This document shows positions 34,513-43,706 of a stretch of 64,000 bases of DNA, in pieces; position 1 is the first letter of the stretch, and each line of letters opens with the position of its first letter. The translations under genes and the position numbers were made by a program. Location of the stretch: contig NZ_FOPP01000001.1 in assembly GCF_900113525.1 (NCBI RefSeq), positions 62,001-126,000 on the forward strand, written 5' to 3'. Source of the DNA: Pedobacter insulae. Its GTDB lineage: Bacteria > Bacteroidota > Bacteroidia > Sphingobacteriales > Sphingobacteriaceae. Below the pieces are notes generated by a model that was given only the letters and a program-made list of their open reading frames with translations, was not told the DNA's origin and did no database searches.

Positions 34513-34880
34513 TAGTTAAAGGCTAAAAGAAAGAAAAGGTAGGCAGCTAAAAATTTCTAAACTTACACCAAAAAGTTGTGTATTCAAATTTTTTTTTGAC
34601 TTATAAAGTTAATATAGCAAGCTCCGTTAAACTTCGTAAGTCTTTGCTATATATTTCGATAAATTTTAACGAAGGGGATAAATTGCTGATCAAAGCGGTT
34701 CGAGTTCGTCGAAGAATTACAGCCGTTCGTCTAAGGTTAACAACCTATGGTCTAAAACCCCAAAATACGATGAAACCTTTTGCGCTTGCTGTCGTCTTAT
34801 TTACGAAACCTGCCAAAAAGGATTTGCCAGGAAAACAAAATATAATTAACAGATAAACAATTATTTAAAATATTAACGAT
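34513..34880. other. Non-coding stretch with no clear gene
   Basis: A frame of 92 codons (34578-34856, plus strand) is open but has no family features, unusual composition for a local protein and no promoter or Shine-Dalgarno support. A family B half-site (CTTCGTAAGTCT, near 34629) is present. I see nothing else that can be supported. Confidence 0.5.
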
Positions 34881-35510
34881 ATGAAAACTTCTATCAAAAC
34901 CCTATTCGCAGCAGTATTAACAACAGTAGTTTTAACCAGTTCTGCATTCGCATCATCAGACGATCAAAAAAATAATATCACTGTTTTAAACCAAGTGAAA
35001 AACATTACAAAATTAGAAGTAAACGGGAACGTGAAAGTACTTTTAATGCAGGCCCCAACAGAGAGCGTAAAAGTTTACGATAGCTACTATTCAAAAAACG
35101 CATTGGTTCAGCAACAAAATGGCGTGTTAAGAATTAGCTCATTCCAAGATGAAACTTTAACGGTAGCGGTGTATGTTCGCAACCTATCATCGGTTCAATT
35201 GGCTGATAATGCAACGATCAAAACATACGGTAAAGTTAGCTTCTTAACTTTAGATGTAATTTTAAAAGATAAATCATCTGCCGACATCAATGCTTCGACC
35301 GTTAGCTTATATACTTCTGTAAAAGACAATGCAACCTTAACATTAAGCGGTACTACAGAAGATCATACTGCCATGTTAGGTTCCTTAGCACAAATGACTA
35401 CTAACCAATTTATTGCAGCAAACAGTTCAGTAAACAGCTTACCTGGTGTAGTTGCAAAACAAAAAACAGAAAGCCTACCATGGGAAGCTATTGCTGAGCT
35501 AGGAAAATAA
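34881..35510 (+). CDS. Secreted head-GIN domain (DUF2807-like) protein
   Basis: A 209-residue exported protein with signal peptide MKTSIKTLFAAVLTTVVLTS (cleavage near AFA-SS). The mature part reads as short repeated beta strands with D/N-x-A/S-T turns (ITKLEVNGNVKVLLMQ, SVQLADNATIKTYGK, VILKDKSSADINAS, SVKDNATLTLSGTTEDHTAM), the right-handed beta-helix pattern of the GIN/DUF2807 adhesin-like family. A strong terminator follows. Role unknown; cell-surface or periplasmic. Confidence 0.75.
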   Translation: MKTSIKTLFAAVLTTVVLTSSAFASSDDQKNNITVLNQVKNITKLEVNGNVKVLLMQAPTESVKVYDSYYSKNALVQQQNGVLRISSFQDETLTVAVYVRNLSSVQLADNATIKTYGKVSFLTLDVILKDKSSADINASTVSLYTSVKDNATLTLSGTTEDHTAMLGSLAQMTTNQFIAANSSVNSLPGVVAKQKTESLPWEAIAELGK

Positions 35511-35528
35511 GCAACTCAATATATATAC

Positions 35529-35579
35529 ACTCCGGCACTTCGACAAACTTCTAATTTTGTCAAAGTGCCGGAGTTTTTT
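35529..35579. terminator. Bidirectional terminator
   Basis: ACTCCGGCACTT (35529-35540) and AAGTGCCGGAGT pair over 12 bases around a partly paired loop (GACAAA/TTTGTC), followed by TTTTTT on the plus strand. It serves the GIN-domain gene and, from the other side, lies at the end of the aldehyde dehydrogenase gene. Confidence 0.8.
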
Positions 35580-37119
35580 ACAAATCAAATTTAATTCCCT
35601 GGGCCAAAGGCAAAGTATCCGAATAATTTATGGTGTTGGTTTGTCGACGCATATAAGCTCTCCAGGCATCCGAACCACTTTCTCTACCCCCTCCGGTTTC
35701 TTTTTCCCCGCCAAAGGCTCCCCCAATTTCTGCACCCGAGGTTCCAATATTTACGTTGGCAATGCCACAATCAGAGCCCTGCGTTGACAAAAATAACTCT
35801 GCTTCCCTCAGGTTTAAAGTCATAATGGCCGAGGAAAGCCCCTGCGGAACGCCGTTTTGCAAGGCGATTGCTTCTTCAAGCGTTTTATATTTGATGAGGT
35901 ATAGGATCGGAGCAAAAGTTTCGTGCTGTACAATTTTGTAATCATTTTTAACTTCGGCGATACATGGTTTAACATAACAGCCAGAAGTATATCCTTCACC
36001 TGTTAAAACCCCACCCTCAACTAAAAATTTACCTCCTTCCGCTTTGCACTTTTCTATAGAATCTAAATAACTTGCGACAGCATCTTTATCAATTAATGGC
36101 CCAACGTGATTGTTTTGATCTAATGGATCTCCAATTCTTAATTGTCCATATGCCTTAACAAGTTTAGTCACAAAAGCATCGTACACATGCTCATGGATAA
36201 TTAATCGACGTGTAGTGGTGCAACGCTGACCAGCGGTTCCAACAGCACCAAATACCGCTCCGATAATCGACATGTCTAAATCTGCATCTTTCGAAATAAT
36301 AATCGCATTGTTTCCACCAAGCTCTAATAAACTACGGCCTAAACGAGCACCGACAGCCGCACCAACGGCTTTGCCCATTTTGGTAGACCCAGTCGCGGAT
36401 ACCAGAGGAACCCGGCCATCATTGCTCAGTAATTCACCAATAGCCCGATCTCCGATGATCAAATTTGATACGCCTTCCGGGATATCATTAGCTTTTAGCA
36501 CTTTTTCAATTATATGTTGACAGGCGATTGCTGTTAAAGGCGTTTTTTCTGATGGCTTCCAAATGCAAACATTTCCACAAACCCAAGCTAATGCAGTGTT
36601 CCACGCCCAAACGGCAACGGGGAAATTAAAAGCCGAAATAATCCCAACAATGCCTAATGGGTGCCATTGTTCGTACATTCTGTGGCTTGGTCTTTCACTA
36701 TGCATGGTTAAACCATATAATTGACGAGATAAACCAACCGCAAAATCGCAGATATCTATCATTTCCTGAACTTCACCAAAACCCTCTTGCAGGCTTTTCC
36801 CCATCTCATAGGACACTAACGTGCCCAAAGCTTCTTTGTTGGCTCTTAAGGCCTCGCCAAACTGCCGAACCATCTCCCCTCTTTTTGGAGCAGGAACGGT
36901 TCTCCAGGATAAAAAAGCCTGTTGGGCAGTTTCGATCACTGTGTTGTAATCATCTTCGGTTGCCATGGCAACCGCTGCAATTTTCTGGCCATCAACGGGA
37001 GAATAGCTGTCAATTAGTTTTTCGCTGGTCGACTTGCCCCAACTATTACCCGTACTGTAAGCAGGGTTATTGGTTTCGATGGCTAACTGTTTTAAGATAT
37101 CATTTATCGTTGTATTCAT
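35578..37119 (-). CDS. Aldehyde dehydrogenase, ALDH7/AmaB-like (aminoadipate semialdehyde type)
   Basis: A 513-residue NAD-dependent dehydrogenase. The catalytic cysteine is in GTAGQRCTTTRRL (~298) and the glutamate in SLLELGGNNAI (~264). The C-terminus GSDAWRAYMRRQTNTINYSD and then LPLAQGIKF is the diagnostic tail of ALDH7 (antiquitin), which oxidises alpha-aminoadipate semialdehyde or piperideine-6-carboxylate in lysine breakdown. Other lysine genes are not in the window, so the pathway role is inferred from the family. Length is normal for ALDH7. Confidence 0.9.
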   Translation of the reverse strand: MNTTINDILKQLAIETNNPAYSTGNSWGKSTSEKLIDSYSPVDGQKIAAVAMATEDDYNTVIETAQQAFLSWRTVPAPKRGEMVRQFGEALRANKEALGTLVSYEMGKSLQEGFGEVQEMIDICDFAVGLSRQLYGLTMHSERPSHRMYEQWHPLGIVGIISAFNFPVAVWAWNTALAWVCGNVCIWKPSEKTPLTAIACQHIIEKVLKANDIPEGVSNLIIGDRAIGELLSNDGRVPLVSATGSTKMGKAVGAAVGARLGRSLLELGGNNAIIISKDADLDMSIIGAVFGAVGTAGQRCTTTRRLIIHEHVYDAFVTKLVKAYGQLRIGDPLDQNNHVGPLIDKDAVASYLDSIEKCKAEGGKFLVEGGVLTGEGYTSGCYVKPCIAEVKNDYKIVQHETFAPILYLIKYKTLEEAIALQNGVPQGLSSAIMTLNLREAELFLSTQGSDCGIANVNIGTSGAEIGGAFGGEKETGGGRESGSDAWRAYMRRQTNTINYSDTLPLAQGIKFDL

Positions 37120-37129
37120 AGCTGTAAAA

Positions 37130-37591
37130 TTAGTTACAATTATCTTTTCTTCTTGTATCGATTAAATAAATGATTTTCCAGCCATCATCACCTTTAAAAA
37201 GCTGAAAAGAATTTACGCCACAATGGCTAAATTTATCGCCGACGTAAAACTTATAATCCGTCCAAACACTGGCCAGATTCCCATCAATTAATACTTTGGT
37301 AAATACAATGCGCTCGTCGTATTTTTCTGGATGTGGAGCACTTACACTTTTGATAAATCCATCAACACTTTCGGTTCTAACCATGGCCTTACCATCTCGG
37401 GTGGCAATCGTCTGCATAATGCTTTTAGGGGTAAAAGCTTTTCTGAGAAAGGTAGAATCCGAATTTCTCATTCCATCAAATAGGTTATTGATAGTTTGCT
37501 TTACCGCATCTTCTTCCTGATTTACCGTTTGGGCATTGTTCTTGCTTATTCCAATAAATAAGATCAATGCGAGGATATAAAACTTTTTCAT
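37130..37591 (-). CDS. Secreted NTF2/SnoaL-like protein
   Basis: A 153-residue protein with signal peptide MKKFYILALILFIGISKNNA. The mature domain (~25-150) has the cone-like NTF2 pattern: AVKQTINNLFDGMRNSDSTF, VDGFIKSVSAPHPEKYDERI, ASVWTDYKFYVGDKFSHCGV, NSFQLFKGDDGWKIIYLIDT. Many such secreted Bacteroidota proteins are known only as DUF4440/SnoaL-like; no enzyme activity can be assigned. It ends 10 bp upstream of the aldehyde dehydrogenase start and is probably cotranscribed with it. Confidence 0.8.
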   Translation of the reverse strand: MKKFYILALILFIGISKNNAQTVNQEEDAVKQTINNLFDGMRNSDSTFLRKAFTPKSIMQTIATRDGKAMVRTESVDGFIKSVSAPHPEKYDERIVFTKVLIDGNLASVWTDYKFYVGDKFSHCGVNSFQLFKGDDGWKIIYLIDTRRKDNCN

Positions 37592-37834
37592 GACTTGAAT
37601 TTTACTGATTTAAAATTAAATATATGTTATTTTGCAACGATTTAATAAGTATATACCCTCCTAAACAAAATTAAGCTGATAGCATCCACAAATAATTAGT
37701 GCTAAGCATTTTATTATTAGTTAATTACCCCCGTATATGTGTGGATGTTGAAAATTTTTTTATTCACACTTCTATAAAAAACGTAAACTTATAATGTATT
37801 AATTAATAGGAGAGGCTCTTTAAATACTTGAGAT

Positions 37835-39238
37835 ATGGAAGAAGAATTTGAATTTGATTTTAATAAAGATGCACAAAATTCGGTTGAGCGTTATGAGGAA
37901 ATGATTCGTAATCAAGACCAGTATTTTTTTGATGCACAGGCTTTCGAGTATATAATTGATAATTACATTGAGAAAAATGATCCTGTTAAGGCATTACAGG
38001 TAGTCGAGTTTGCCTTAAATCAACATCCTTATGCTGCGGTATTTTTAATCAAGCAGGCACAGCTCCTTTTATTTACCAATCAGGTTGATAAGGCTTTTGC
38101 TGCCTTAGAGAAAGCCGAAATGTTGGAAGCTTCAGAAGCGGACATTTATGTTTTGCGAGGAAATATCTATCATAATTTGGAAAGAAATGCCGAAGCACTT
38201 GAGAATTTTGAAAAAGCATTAGGTCTGGCCGAAACAACAGATGAGATTTTGCTCCAGATGGCCTATGTATATCAGAATATGCACGACTATGAAAATGCCA
38301 TTGTTTACATCAAGCGCAGCTTAGAACAAAATATGGAGAACAAAGATGGTTTGTATGAACTTGCTTTTTGTTACGATATATTGGATAAGCAGGAAGAAAG
38401 CATCCAGTTTTATCAGGAATATATAGACAATGATCCTTATTCGTACGCTGCTTGGTATAATTTAGCTAATTCGTTCCATAAAATGGACTTATTTGAAAAG
38501 GCGATTGATGCGTATGATTATGCGATTTTAATTAAAGAAAACTTCGCTTCTGCATATTACAATAAAGGAAATGCACTGGTGCAGCTTGATAAATATGCGG
38601 AGGCGATAGAAGTGTATAAACAGACTTTCGAATACGAACCGCCAAATGCCGATACTTATTGTGCGATAGGTGAGTGTTATGAAAAGTTAGAGCGCATGGA
38701 TGAGGCGCGCTCTTACTACAAAAAATCTGTCAAAATGGATTCCAAAATGGCCGATGCCTGGTTTGGAATTGGCGTAACGCTAAATTTTGAAGAGCGTTTT
38801 TTTGAATCTCTACATTTTTATAAGAAAGCATTGGAGCTGGATGAAGAGAACCCGGACTTTTGGTTTGCCATAGCAGATGCCTATTATAAATTAGGCCAAA
38901 TAGAGCAATCTGTTGAAGCCTATTATAAAGTATTGGAATATAATCCCCTTGATATTGAGGCTTGGCTTGATTTTTCGACCGTGTTATACGAACAAGGTAA
39001 ATTAGTAGAGGCTTCCGAAACAATAGCTGAGGCAATTAAAAATAACCCGGAAGCAGCCGAACTATACTATAGGATGGTTGCCTATCTTTTTGCCCTTGGT
39101 CAGACCCAGGAAGCAATTAGCTATTTAGAAACCGCACTTACCACCGATCCAGAAAAACATTACATCTTATTTGAATATTTACCGCAGTTACAAGACAACC
39201 GGTTAATCCTAGAAGTGATTAATAAGTACATTAAATAG
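37835..39238 (+). CDS. Tetratricopeptide repeat protein
   Basis: A 467-residue protein with no signal peptide, built from about ten tandem 34-residue TPR helix pairs from ~50 to 450 (for example ASAYYNKGNALVQLDKYAEA and ADAWFGIGVTLNFEERFFES). The first 40 residues are strongly acidic (MEEEFEFDFNKDAQNSVERY). TPR arrays act as protein-binding scaffolds. A homologous protein is conserved in many Bacteroidota before the ComA-like gene, but the partner is not known. Confidence 0.9.
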   Translation: MEEEFEFDFNKDAQNSVERYEEMIRNQDQYFFDAQAFEYIIDNYIEKNDPVKALQVVEFALNQHPYAAVFLIKQAQLLLFTNQVDKAFAALEKAEMLEASEADIYVLRGNIYHNLERNAEALENFEKALGLAETTDEILLQMAYVYQNMHDYENAIVYIKRSLEQNMENKDGLYELAFCYDILDKQEESIQFYQEYIDNDPYSYAAWYNLANSFHKMDLFEKAIDAYDYAILIKENFASAYYNKGNALVQLDKYAEAIEVYKQTFEYEPPNADTYCAIGECYEKLERMDEARSYYKKSVKMDSKMADAWFGIGVTLNFEERFFESLHFYKKALELDEENPDFWFAIADAYYKLGQIEQSVEAYYKVLEYNPLDIEAWLDFSTVLYEQGKLVEASETIAEAIKNNPEAAELYYRMVAYLFALGQTQEAISYLETALTTDPEKHYILFEYLPQLQDNRLILEVINKYIK

Positions 39239-39325
39239 AATATTTTGAGGTTTATTTTAAAAAATAACAGAGTTTTTTAACCTTTGCAGCAATATAACCC
39301 CAGATGAGGTTAAAAAAATAGATAC

Positions 39326-40093
39326 ATGAATTATAAATTAAATAATATTCCAGAGCGCCCAGTTAAGCCTCGTCAAAGTGGTTTAACAATGGTGATGGAT
39401 AAAGGGTTAAGCCTAAGACAAGTTGAAGATTTTATAGATATTGCAGGTGTACATACCGATATCGTGAAATTAGGGTGGGCAACCTCTTATGTAACGCCTA
39501 AATTGAAAGAAAAATTAGCGCTTTATCGTAGCGCGGGGATACCGACTTATTTTGGAGGAACATTATTTGAGGCTTTTGCCATCCGTAATCAGTTTGATGA
39601 TTATAGAAGAGTGCTAGAAGAATTTGGAATGGAATATGCCGAGGTGTCTGATGGCTCGATGGACATTGAACATGATGAGAAATGTGAATTCATTAGAAAA
39701 TTAGCTGAACAGGTTACCGTAATTTCGGAAGTGGGCTCAAAAGATGCTGCAAAAATATTTGCCCCCTATAAATGGATTGCTTTAATGAAAGCAGAGATTG
39801 AAGCGGGATCATGGAAAGTGATTGCCGAGGCACGCGAAGGAGGTAATGTTGGTATTTATCGTGGTACCGGAGAGGTTAGAGAAGGGTTGGTAGATGAGAT
39901 TTTAACGCAGATCCCTGAAGAAACAATTATATGGGAGGCTCCTCAAAAAGAACAACAAGTGTGGTTTATTAAGCTTATTGGAACCAATGTAAACCTTGGT
40001 AATATAGCACCCGCAGAAGTTATTCCGTTGGAAACAATTAGATTAGGACTAAGAGGAGATACTTTCGATTATTTTTTGAACCAGGTGAAATAA
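39326..40093 (+). CDS. ComA-like phosphosulfolactate synthase
   Basis: A 255-residue TIM-barrel protein. ComA adds sulfite to phosphoenolpyruvate to form phosphosulfolactate, first known from coenzyme M synthesis in methanogens. Matching blocks: PRQSGLTMVMDKGLSLRQVE, VDIVKLGWATSY-like sequence (HTDIVKLGWATSYVTPKLKE), GIPTYFGGTLFEAF, GMEYAEVSDGSMDIEHDEKC and EAREGGNVGIYRGTGEVREG. Bacteroidota do not make coenzyme M; a source of sulfolactate or cysteate for sulfonolipids is one proposed use, but comB and comC are not visible here. It is 3 bp from aroE. Confidence 0.88.
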   Translation: MNYKLNNIPERPVKPRQSGLTMVMDKGLSLRQVEDFIDIAGVHTDIVKLGWATSYVTPKLKEKLALYRSAGIPTYFGGTLFEAFAIRNQFDDYRRVLEEFGMEYAEVSDGSMDIEHDEKCEFIRKLAEQVTVISEVGSKDAAKIFAPYKWIALMKAEIEAGSWKVIAEAREGGNVGIYRGTGEVREGLVDEILTQIPEETIIWEAPQKEQQVWFIKLIGTNVNLGNIAPAEVIPLETIRLGLRGDTFDYFLNQVK

Positions 40094-40096
40094 GGA

Positions 40097-40837
40097 ATGA
40101 CATTCGGTTTAATCGGTTACCCGCTATCCCATTCATTTTCTAAGAAATTTTTTTCAGAGAAATTTAAAAACGAACAGATTTCCGACTGTGTCTATGAGCT
40201 ATTTCCAATTGAATATGCCGGGTCGGTTTCTTCAATTGTTCAAGAGAATCCTTCTTTAAGGGGATTAAATGTAACGATACCCCATAAGGTGGCAGTCATG
40301 TCTTTACTTGATGAATTGGATAGTGCAGCAGCTGAAATCGGTGCGGTAAATTGTATTTCGGTTACACGCCAAAACGGAGAGGTTTTTTTAAAAGGATTTA
40401 ACACGGATGCCTATGGATTTGCTGAGTCGTTAAAGCCCTTACTTGAACAGCAACATCAAAAAGCCCTAATATTTGGCGATGGGGGTGCCGCAAAGGCGGT
40501 AAAATATGTGCTGGGTCAGTTGGGTATCCCTTTTCTGGTGGTGGTACGCAAGCCAACTGCAAACGCTATATTATATGATGCAGTAACGACGGAGTTATTG
40601 AATGAGTATAAACTATTGATTAATACCACGCCGTTGGGAATGTCGCCAAATCAGGATTCTTTTCCACCTATACCTTATCAGGCATTATCGGAGGCACATT
40701 TGGCCTACGATCTGGTTTATAACCCAGAGGAAACAGTATTCCTCACTAAAGCAAAAGAGCAAGGGGCAAAAGTCAAAAATGGTTTGGAAATGTTGTATCT
40801 TCAGGCAGAACGCTCTTGGTATATATGGAATGCGTAG
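40097..40837 (+). CDS. aroE: Shikimate dehydrogenase
   Basis: A 246-residue enzyme that reduces 3-dehydroshikimate with NADPH in the aromatic amino acid pathway. Blocks: FGLIGYPLSHSFSKKFFSEK (substrate S-x-S), LRGLNVTIPHKVAVMSLLDE (catalytic lysine in N-V-T-x-P-x-K), GAVNCIS, NTDAYGF, the nucleotide loop FGDGGAAKAVKYVLGQLG and INTTPLGMSPN, then VYNPEETVFL and NGLEMLYLQA. Length is typical. It lies between the ComA-like gene and gldD. Confidence 0.95.
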   Translation: MTFGLIGYPLSHSFSKKFFSEKFKNEQISDCVYELFPIEYAGSVSSIVQENPSLRGLNVTIPHKVAVMSLLDELDSAAAEIGAVNCISVTRQNGEVFLKGFNTDAYGFAESLKPLLEQQHQKALIFGDGGAAKAVKYVLGQLGIPFLVVVRKPTANAILYDAVTTELLNEYKLLINTTPLGMSPNQDSFPPIPYQALSEAHLAYDLVYNPEETVFLTKAKEQGAKVKNGLEMLYLQAERSWYIWNA

Positions 40838-40838
40838 C

Positions 40839-41420
40839 ATGAAGAGATTAATGGTTTTATGTTTATTGCTGGGCGTTATCGTCGGCTGTGGGGGCGAGCA
40901 GGTAAATACCCCTAAACCAAAAGGATACTTTCGGATTAAGTTTCCAGAAAAAAGTTATAGAACTTATATTTCTGATGCCCCATTTACATTTGATTATCCC
41001 GCCTATGCAACCATTACGAAAGATACAGATGCAGATGCCCGACCTTTTTGGAACAACCTGGATTTTCCACAGTTTAATGGGCGACTTCACCTAACTTACC
41101 ATGGTGTTTTTTCGGAGCAAAACTATAACAAAATGACCGAAGCTGCCAGAACCCTCGCCATGAAGCATACCATTAAAGCGAGTGCCATAGATCAAAAATT
41201 GATTAATTACCCCGATAAAAAAGTGTACGGGATTTACTATGAAATTGAAGGAAATACTGCTTCGTCGGTGCAATTTTTTTTAACAGATAGCGCAAAGCAT
41301 TACTTTAGAGGAGCCCTATATTTTAATGAAGCTCCACAGTACGACTCCATTCAACCGGTTATTAAATTTATTAAAAAAGATATAGACCGGATGATTGAAA
41401 CGTTTAAGTGGAAGAACTAA
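40839..41420 (+). CDS. gldD: Gliding motility lipoprotein GldD
   Basis: A 193-residue lipoprotein. The lipobox is in LLLGVIVGCGGEQ (cysteine ~18), followed by PKPKGYFRIKFPEKSYRTY, which is the GldD signature, and a conserved TFDYPAYATI and LHLTYHGV. In Flavobacterium GldD is needed for gliding and is part of or supports the type IX secretion apparatus. The proposed start is the ATG 2 bp after the aroE stop; a longer frame inside aroE is not used. Other gld genes are outside the window. Confidence 0.9.
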   Translation: MKRLMVLCLLLGVIVGCGGEQVNTPKPKGYFRIKFPEKSYRTYISDAPFTFDYPAYATITKDTDADARPFWNNLDFPQFNGRLHLTYHGVFSEQNYNKMTEAARTLAMKHTIKASAIDQKLINYPDKKVYGIYYEIEGNTASSVQFFLTDSAKHYFRGALYFNEAPQYDSIQPVIKFIKKDIDRMIETFKWKN

Positions 41421-41433
41421 TATTTAACTTAAA

Positions 41434-42072
41434 ATGATAAGCTTAAAAAAATTCACCTTCAACCCTTACCAGGAGAATACTTATGTTTTATATGATGAAA
41501 GCGGTGCTTGCGTAATCATTGATCCGGGGATGTATGATGGTGCCGAACAGAATGAATTGGTTGCTTTTATCAAATCGAATAATTTGAAGCCCGAGCGATT
41601 GCTCAATACGCATTGTCATATCGACCATGTACTGGGTAATAAGTTTGTATATGATAATTGGAGCTTAAAGCCCGAATTTCACCAAGGCGAACTTTATATT
41701 CTACAAGCGGTAGCAGGTTATGCCCCACAAATGGGAATGCACTATGAGCTTAGTCCGGAACCGGAACAATTTTTACCAGAAACCGGAACCATAACTTTTG
41801 GAAATAGTAGTTTGAACTTAATTTTTGCACCCGGACACTCGCCTGCACATTTGTGTTTTTATGCAGGCGAAGAGAATTTTTTAATCGGCGGAGATGTATT
41901 ATTCTATCGCAGTATCGGGAGAACAGACTTGCCCGGCGGTAATCATCAACAGCTGATTACTAGCATCAAAGAAAGTGTTTTTCAATTACCAGATGATTGT
42001 GAGGTTTTTCCTGGGCACGGCCCTGCTACAACAATTGGTTTTGAGAAGATGAACAATCCTTTCTTGATTTAG
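41434..42072 (+). CDS. Metallo-beta-lactamase fold hydrolase (glyoxalase II-like)
   Basis: A 212-residue protein with the MBL zinc motif THCHIDHVLGN (H-x-H-x-D-H, ~59-69), further ligands in FAPGHSPAHLCFY and GGDVLF, and EVFPGHGPAT at the end. The opening MISLKKFTFNPYQENTYVLY is common in Bacteroidota glyoxalase II-like proteins. Glyoxalase II hydrolyses S-lactoylglutathione, but Bacteroidota often lack glutathione, so another thioester is possible. Lies within the comA-like/aroE/gldD operon. Confidence 0.88.
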   Translation: MISLKKFTFNPYQENTYVLYDESGACVIIDPGMYDGAEQNELVAFIKSNNLKPERLLNTHCHIDHVLGNKFVYDNWSLKPEFHQGELYILQAVAGYAPQMGMHYELSPEPEQFLPETGTITFGNSSLNLIFAPGHSPAHLCFYAGEENFLIGGDVLFYRSIGRTDLPGGNHQQLITSIKESVFQLPDDCEVFPGHGPATTIGFEKMNNPFLI

Positions 42073-42085
42073 TTATCTTTACCCT

Positions 42086-43318
42086 GTGAACACCGCATTT
42101 TACATAGCTAAACGCTACCTTTTTGCAAAAAAATCTACGAATGCCATTAATATTATTTCGGCAATTTCGGTATTAGGTGTTTTTGTGGGGACTGCCGCGT
42201 TAATAATTATCCTTTCAGTGTTCAATGGATTTGAGGATGTTGTGCTAAAAATGTTCAATACGATTACCCCACAACTGATTATTACGCCTGCCAAGGGTAA
42301 AACTTTCGAGCCTCGCACGGCTTATTTCCAAAAGTTAAAAACGAATAAGGACATTTATTCCTTTACCGAGGTCTTATCAGAAAATGCATTGGTATTAAAT
42401 AACGATAAGAAATCTCCCGCATTGATAAAGGGGGTTAGCGAAGACTTTTTAAAGAATAAAAGCTTAGATAGCATCATGGTCGATGGCCAGTTTGTATTGG
42501 AAAATGAAGCAGGCCCGAATGCGGTAGTGGGTTCGGCACTCAATGCATCTCTAAATATTAATCCGAGCGACCCATTCAATAAACTGCAAATCTATTCCCC
42601 AAAAAAAGGGCTAAAGGCACCGTCTATTAATCCAATGGACGACTTTACCTCCTTTGCGATCTCGCCGGCAGGTATTTTTGAGATTCAACAGGATTTTGAT
42701 AATGTGGTGATCGTACCGCTATCTTTTGCGAGAGAACTATTTCGAGAATCACATAAGGTATCTGCTATTGAAATTAATTTAAATGAAAATGTGGATGTAG
42801 AAGCGCTTAAAAAGAAGATGGAGCAGGCTTTAGGAGAATCGTTTGTCGTGAAGAACAGAATTCAACAAAATCAGGCTCTCTATAATGTATTGGGCTCAGA
42901 AAAATGGATGGTGTACATCATTTTAACGTTTATCGTAATTATCGCTATATTTAATATTATTGGTTCTTTAACCATGCTGGTGATAGAAAAATTGAAAGAC
43001 ATTTCCATTCTAAGTAGCTTGGGTGCCGGTAAAAAACTAATTAAACGCATATTTTTTGTTGAGGGACTAATGATTACTTTAACAGGCTGTATTTTTGGAT
43101 TGATTGTGGGTTATGTTTTTTGCCTGCTACAACAGCAATATGGCTTGGTTAAAATGGGGGAGGCCACGCTGCTAACGACAAATGCTTACCCAATAGGGTT
43201 AAAATGGAGTGATTTTGTGCTGGTTTTTATAACTGTTAGCATATTTTCTGCTGTCGCCTCATCATTAGCAGCCAATTTAAGCGTTAAGAAGATAGATAAA
43301 TTAAATCAAGACCTCTAG
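42086..43318 (+). CDS. FtsX-like permease of a LolC/E-type ABC transporter
   Basis: A 410-residue membrane protein: one N-terminal helix (FAKKSTNAINIISAISVLGV then a hydrophobic stretch, ~20-50), a large periplasmic domain (~55-270) and three C-terminal helices of the FtsX core (WMVYIILTFIVIIAIFNIIG, FFVEGLMITLTGCIFGLIVG, FVLVFITVSIFSAVASSLAA). LolC/LolE homologues extract lipoproteins from the inner membrane with the ATPase LolD, which is not in the window. GTG start at 42086, 13 bp after the MBL gene. Confidence 0.9.
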   Translation: MNTAFYIAKRYLFAKKSTNAINIISAISVLGVFVGTAALIIILSVFNGFEDVVLKMFNTITPQLIITPAKGKTFEPRTAYFQKLKTNKDIYSFTEVLSENALVLNNDKKSPALIKGVSEDFLKNKSLDSIMVDGQFVLENEAGPNAVVGSALNASLNINPSDPFNKLQIYSPKKGLKAPSINPMDDFTSFAISPAGIFEIQQDFDNVVIVPLSFARELFRESHKVSAIEINLNENVDVEALKKKMEQALGESFVVKNRIQQNQALYNVLGSEKWMVYIILTFIVIIAIFNIIGSLTMLVIEKLKDISILSSLGAGKKLIKRIFFVEGLMITLTGCIFGLIVGYVFCLLQQQYGLVKMGEATLLTTNAYPIGLKWSDFVLVFITVSIFSAVASSLAANLSVKKIDKLNQDL

Positions 43319-43320
43319 TT

Positions 43321-43704
43321 ATGCTAAAAGAGAAAATAGGGATTTTTTCAGTTTTAATAGCCGCGCTTTTAATGTCGGCCTGTGCGGGTGATCAAAAGGA
43401 ATCGAAAGACAAACCAAAAGTTCAGGTTGCAAAAGGCTTATATAGTTTCGGACCCGAGTTAAAATTATTTACTGTCTGCGAAAGTGGTAAGGAATATTGG
43501 GTAGCCGATAGTGCGAAAACACTGGAACTTGCCTATCAGAATTTAGCATTTGAAAAACCCTATTTGCCTGTTTATATTGAGGTAGAATACCACTTTATCA
43601 AGTCAGATACCTTAGCAAGTTCAGCTAACTACGACTCGACAATGGTGGTTACAAAATTGCTGAAAATTAGCAAGCAAATTCCGACCGGTCCTTGTGCGCA
43701 ATAA
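43321..43704 (+). CDS. Small NlpE-like lipoprotein
   Basis: A 127-residue lipoprotein with lipobox LLMSACAG (cysteine ~21). The mature part, KGLYSFGPELKLFTVCESGK then EYWVADSA and LPVYIEVEYHF, resembles the OB-fold domain of the copper/stress lipoprotein NlpE. The start lies 2 bp after the permease stop. The match is by pattern only; function unknown. Confidence 0.65.
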   Translation: MLKEKIGIFSVLIAALLMSACAGDQKESKDKPKVQVAKGLYSFGPELKLFTVCESGKEYWVADSAKTLELAYQNLAFEKPYLPVYIEVEYHFIKSDTLASSANYDSTMVVTKLLKISKQIPTGPCAQ

Positions 43705-43706
43705 GT

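Noticed and set aside
34578..34856. 92-codon plus-strand frame before the GIN-domain gene
   Set aside because: No family features, no signal for expression, and a chance frame is likely in this gap.
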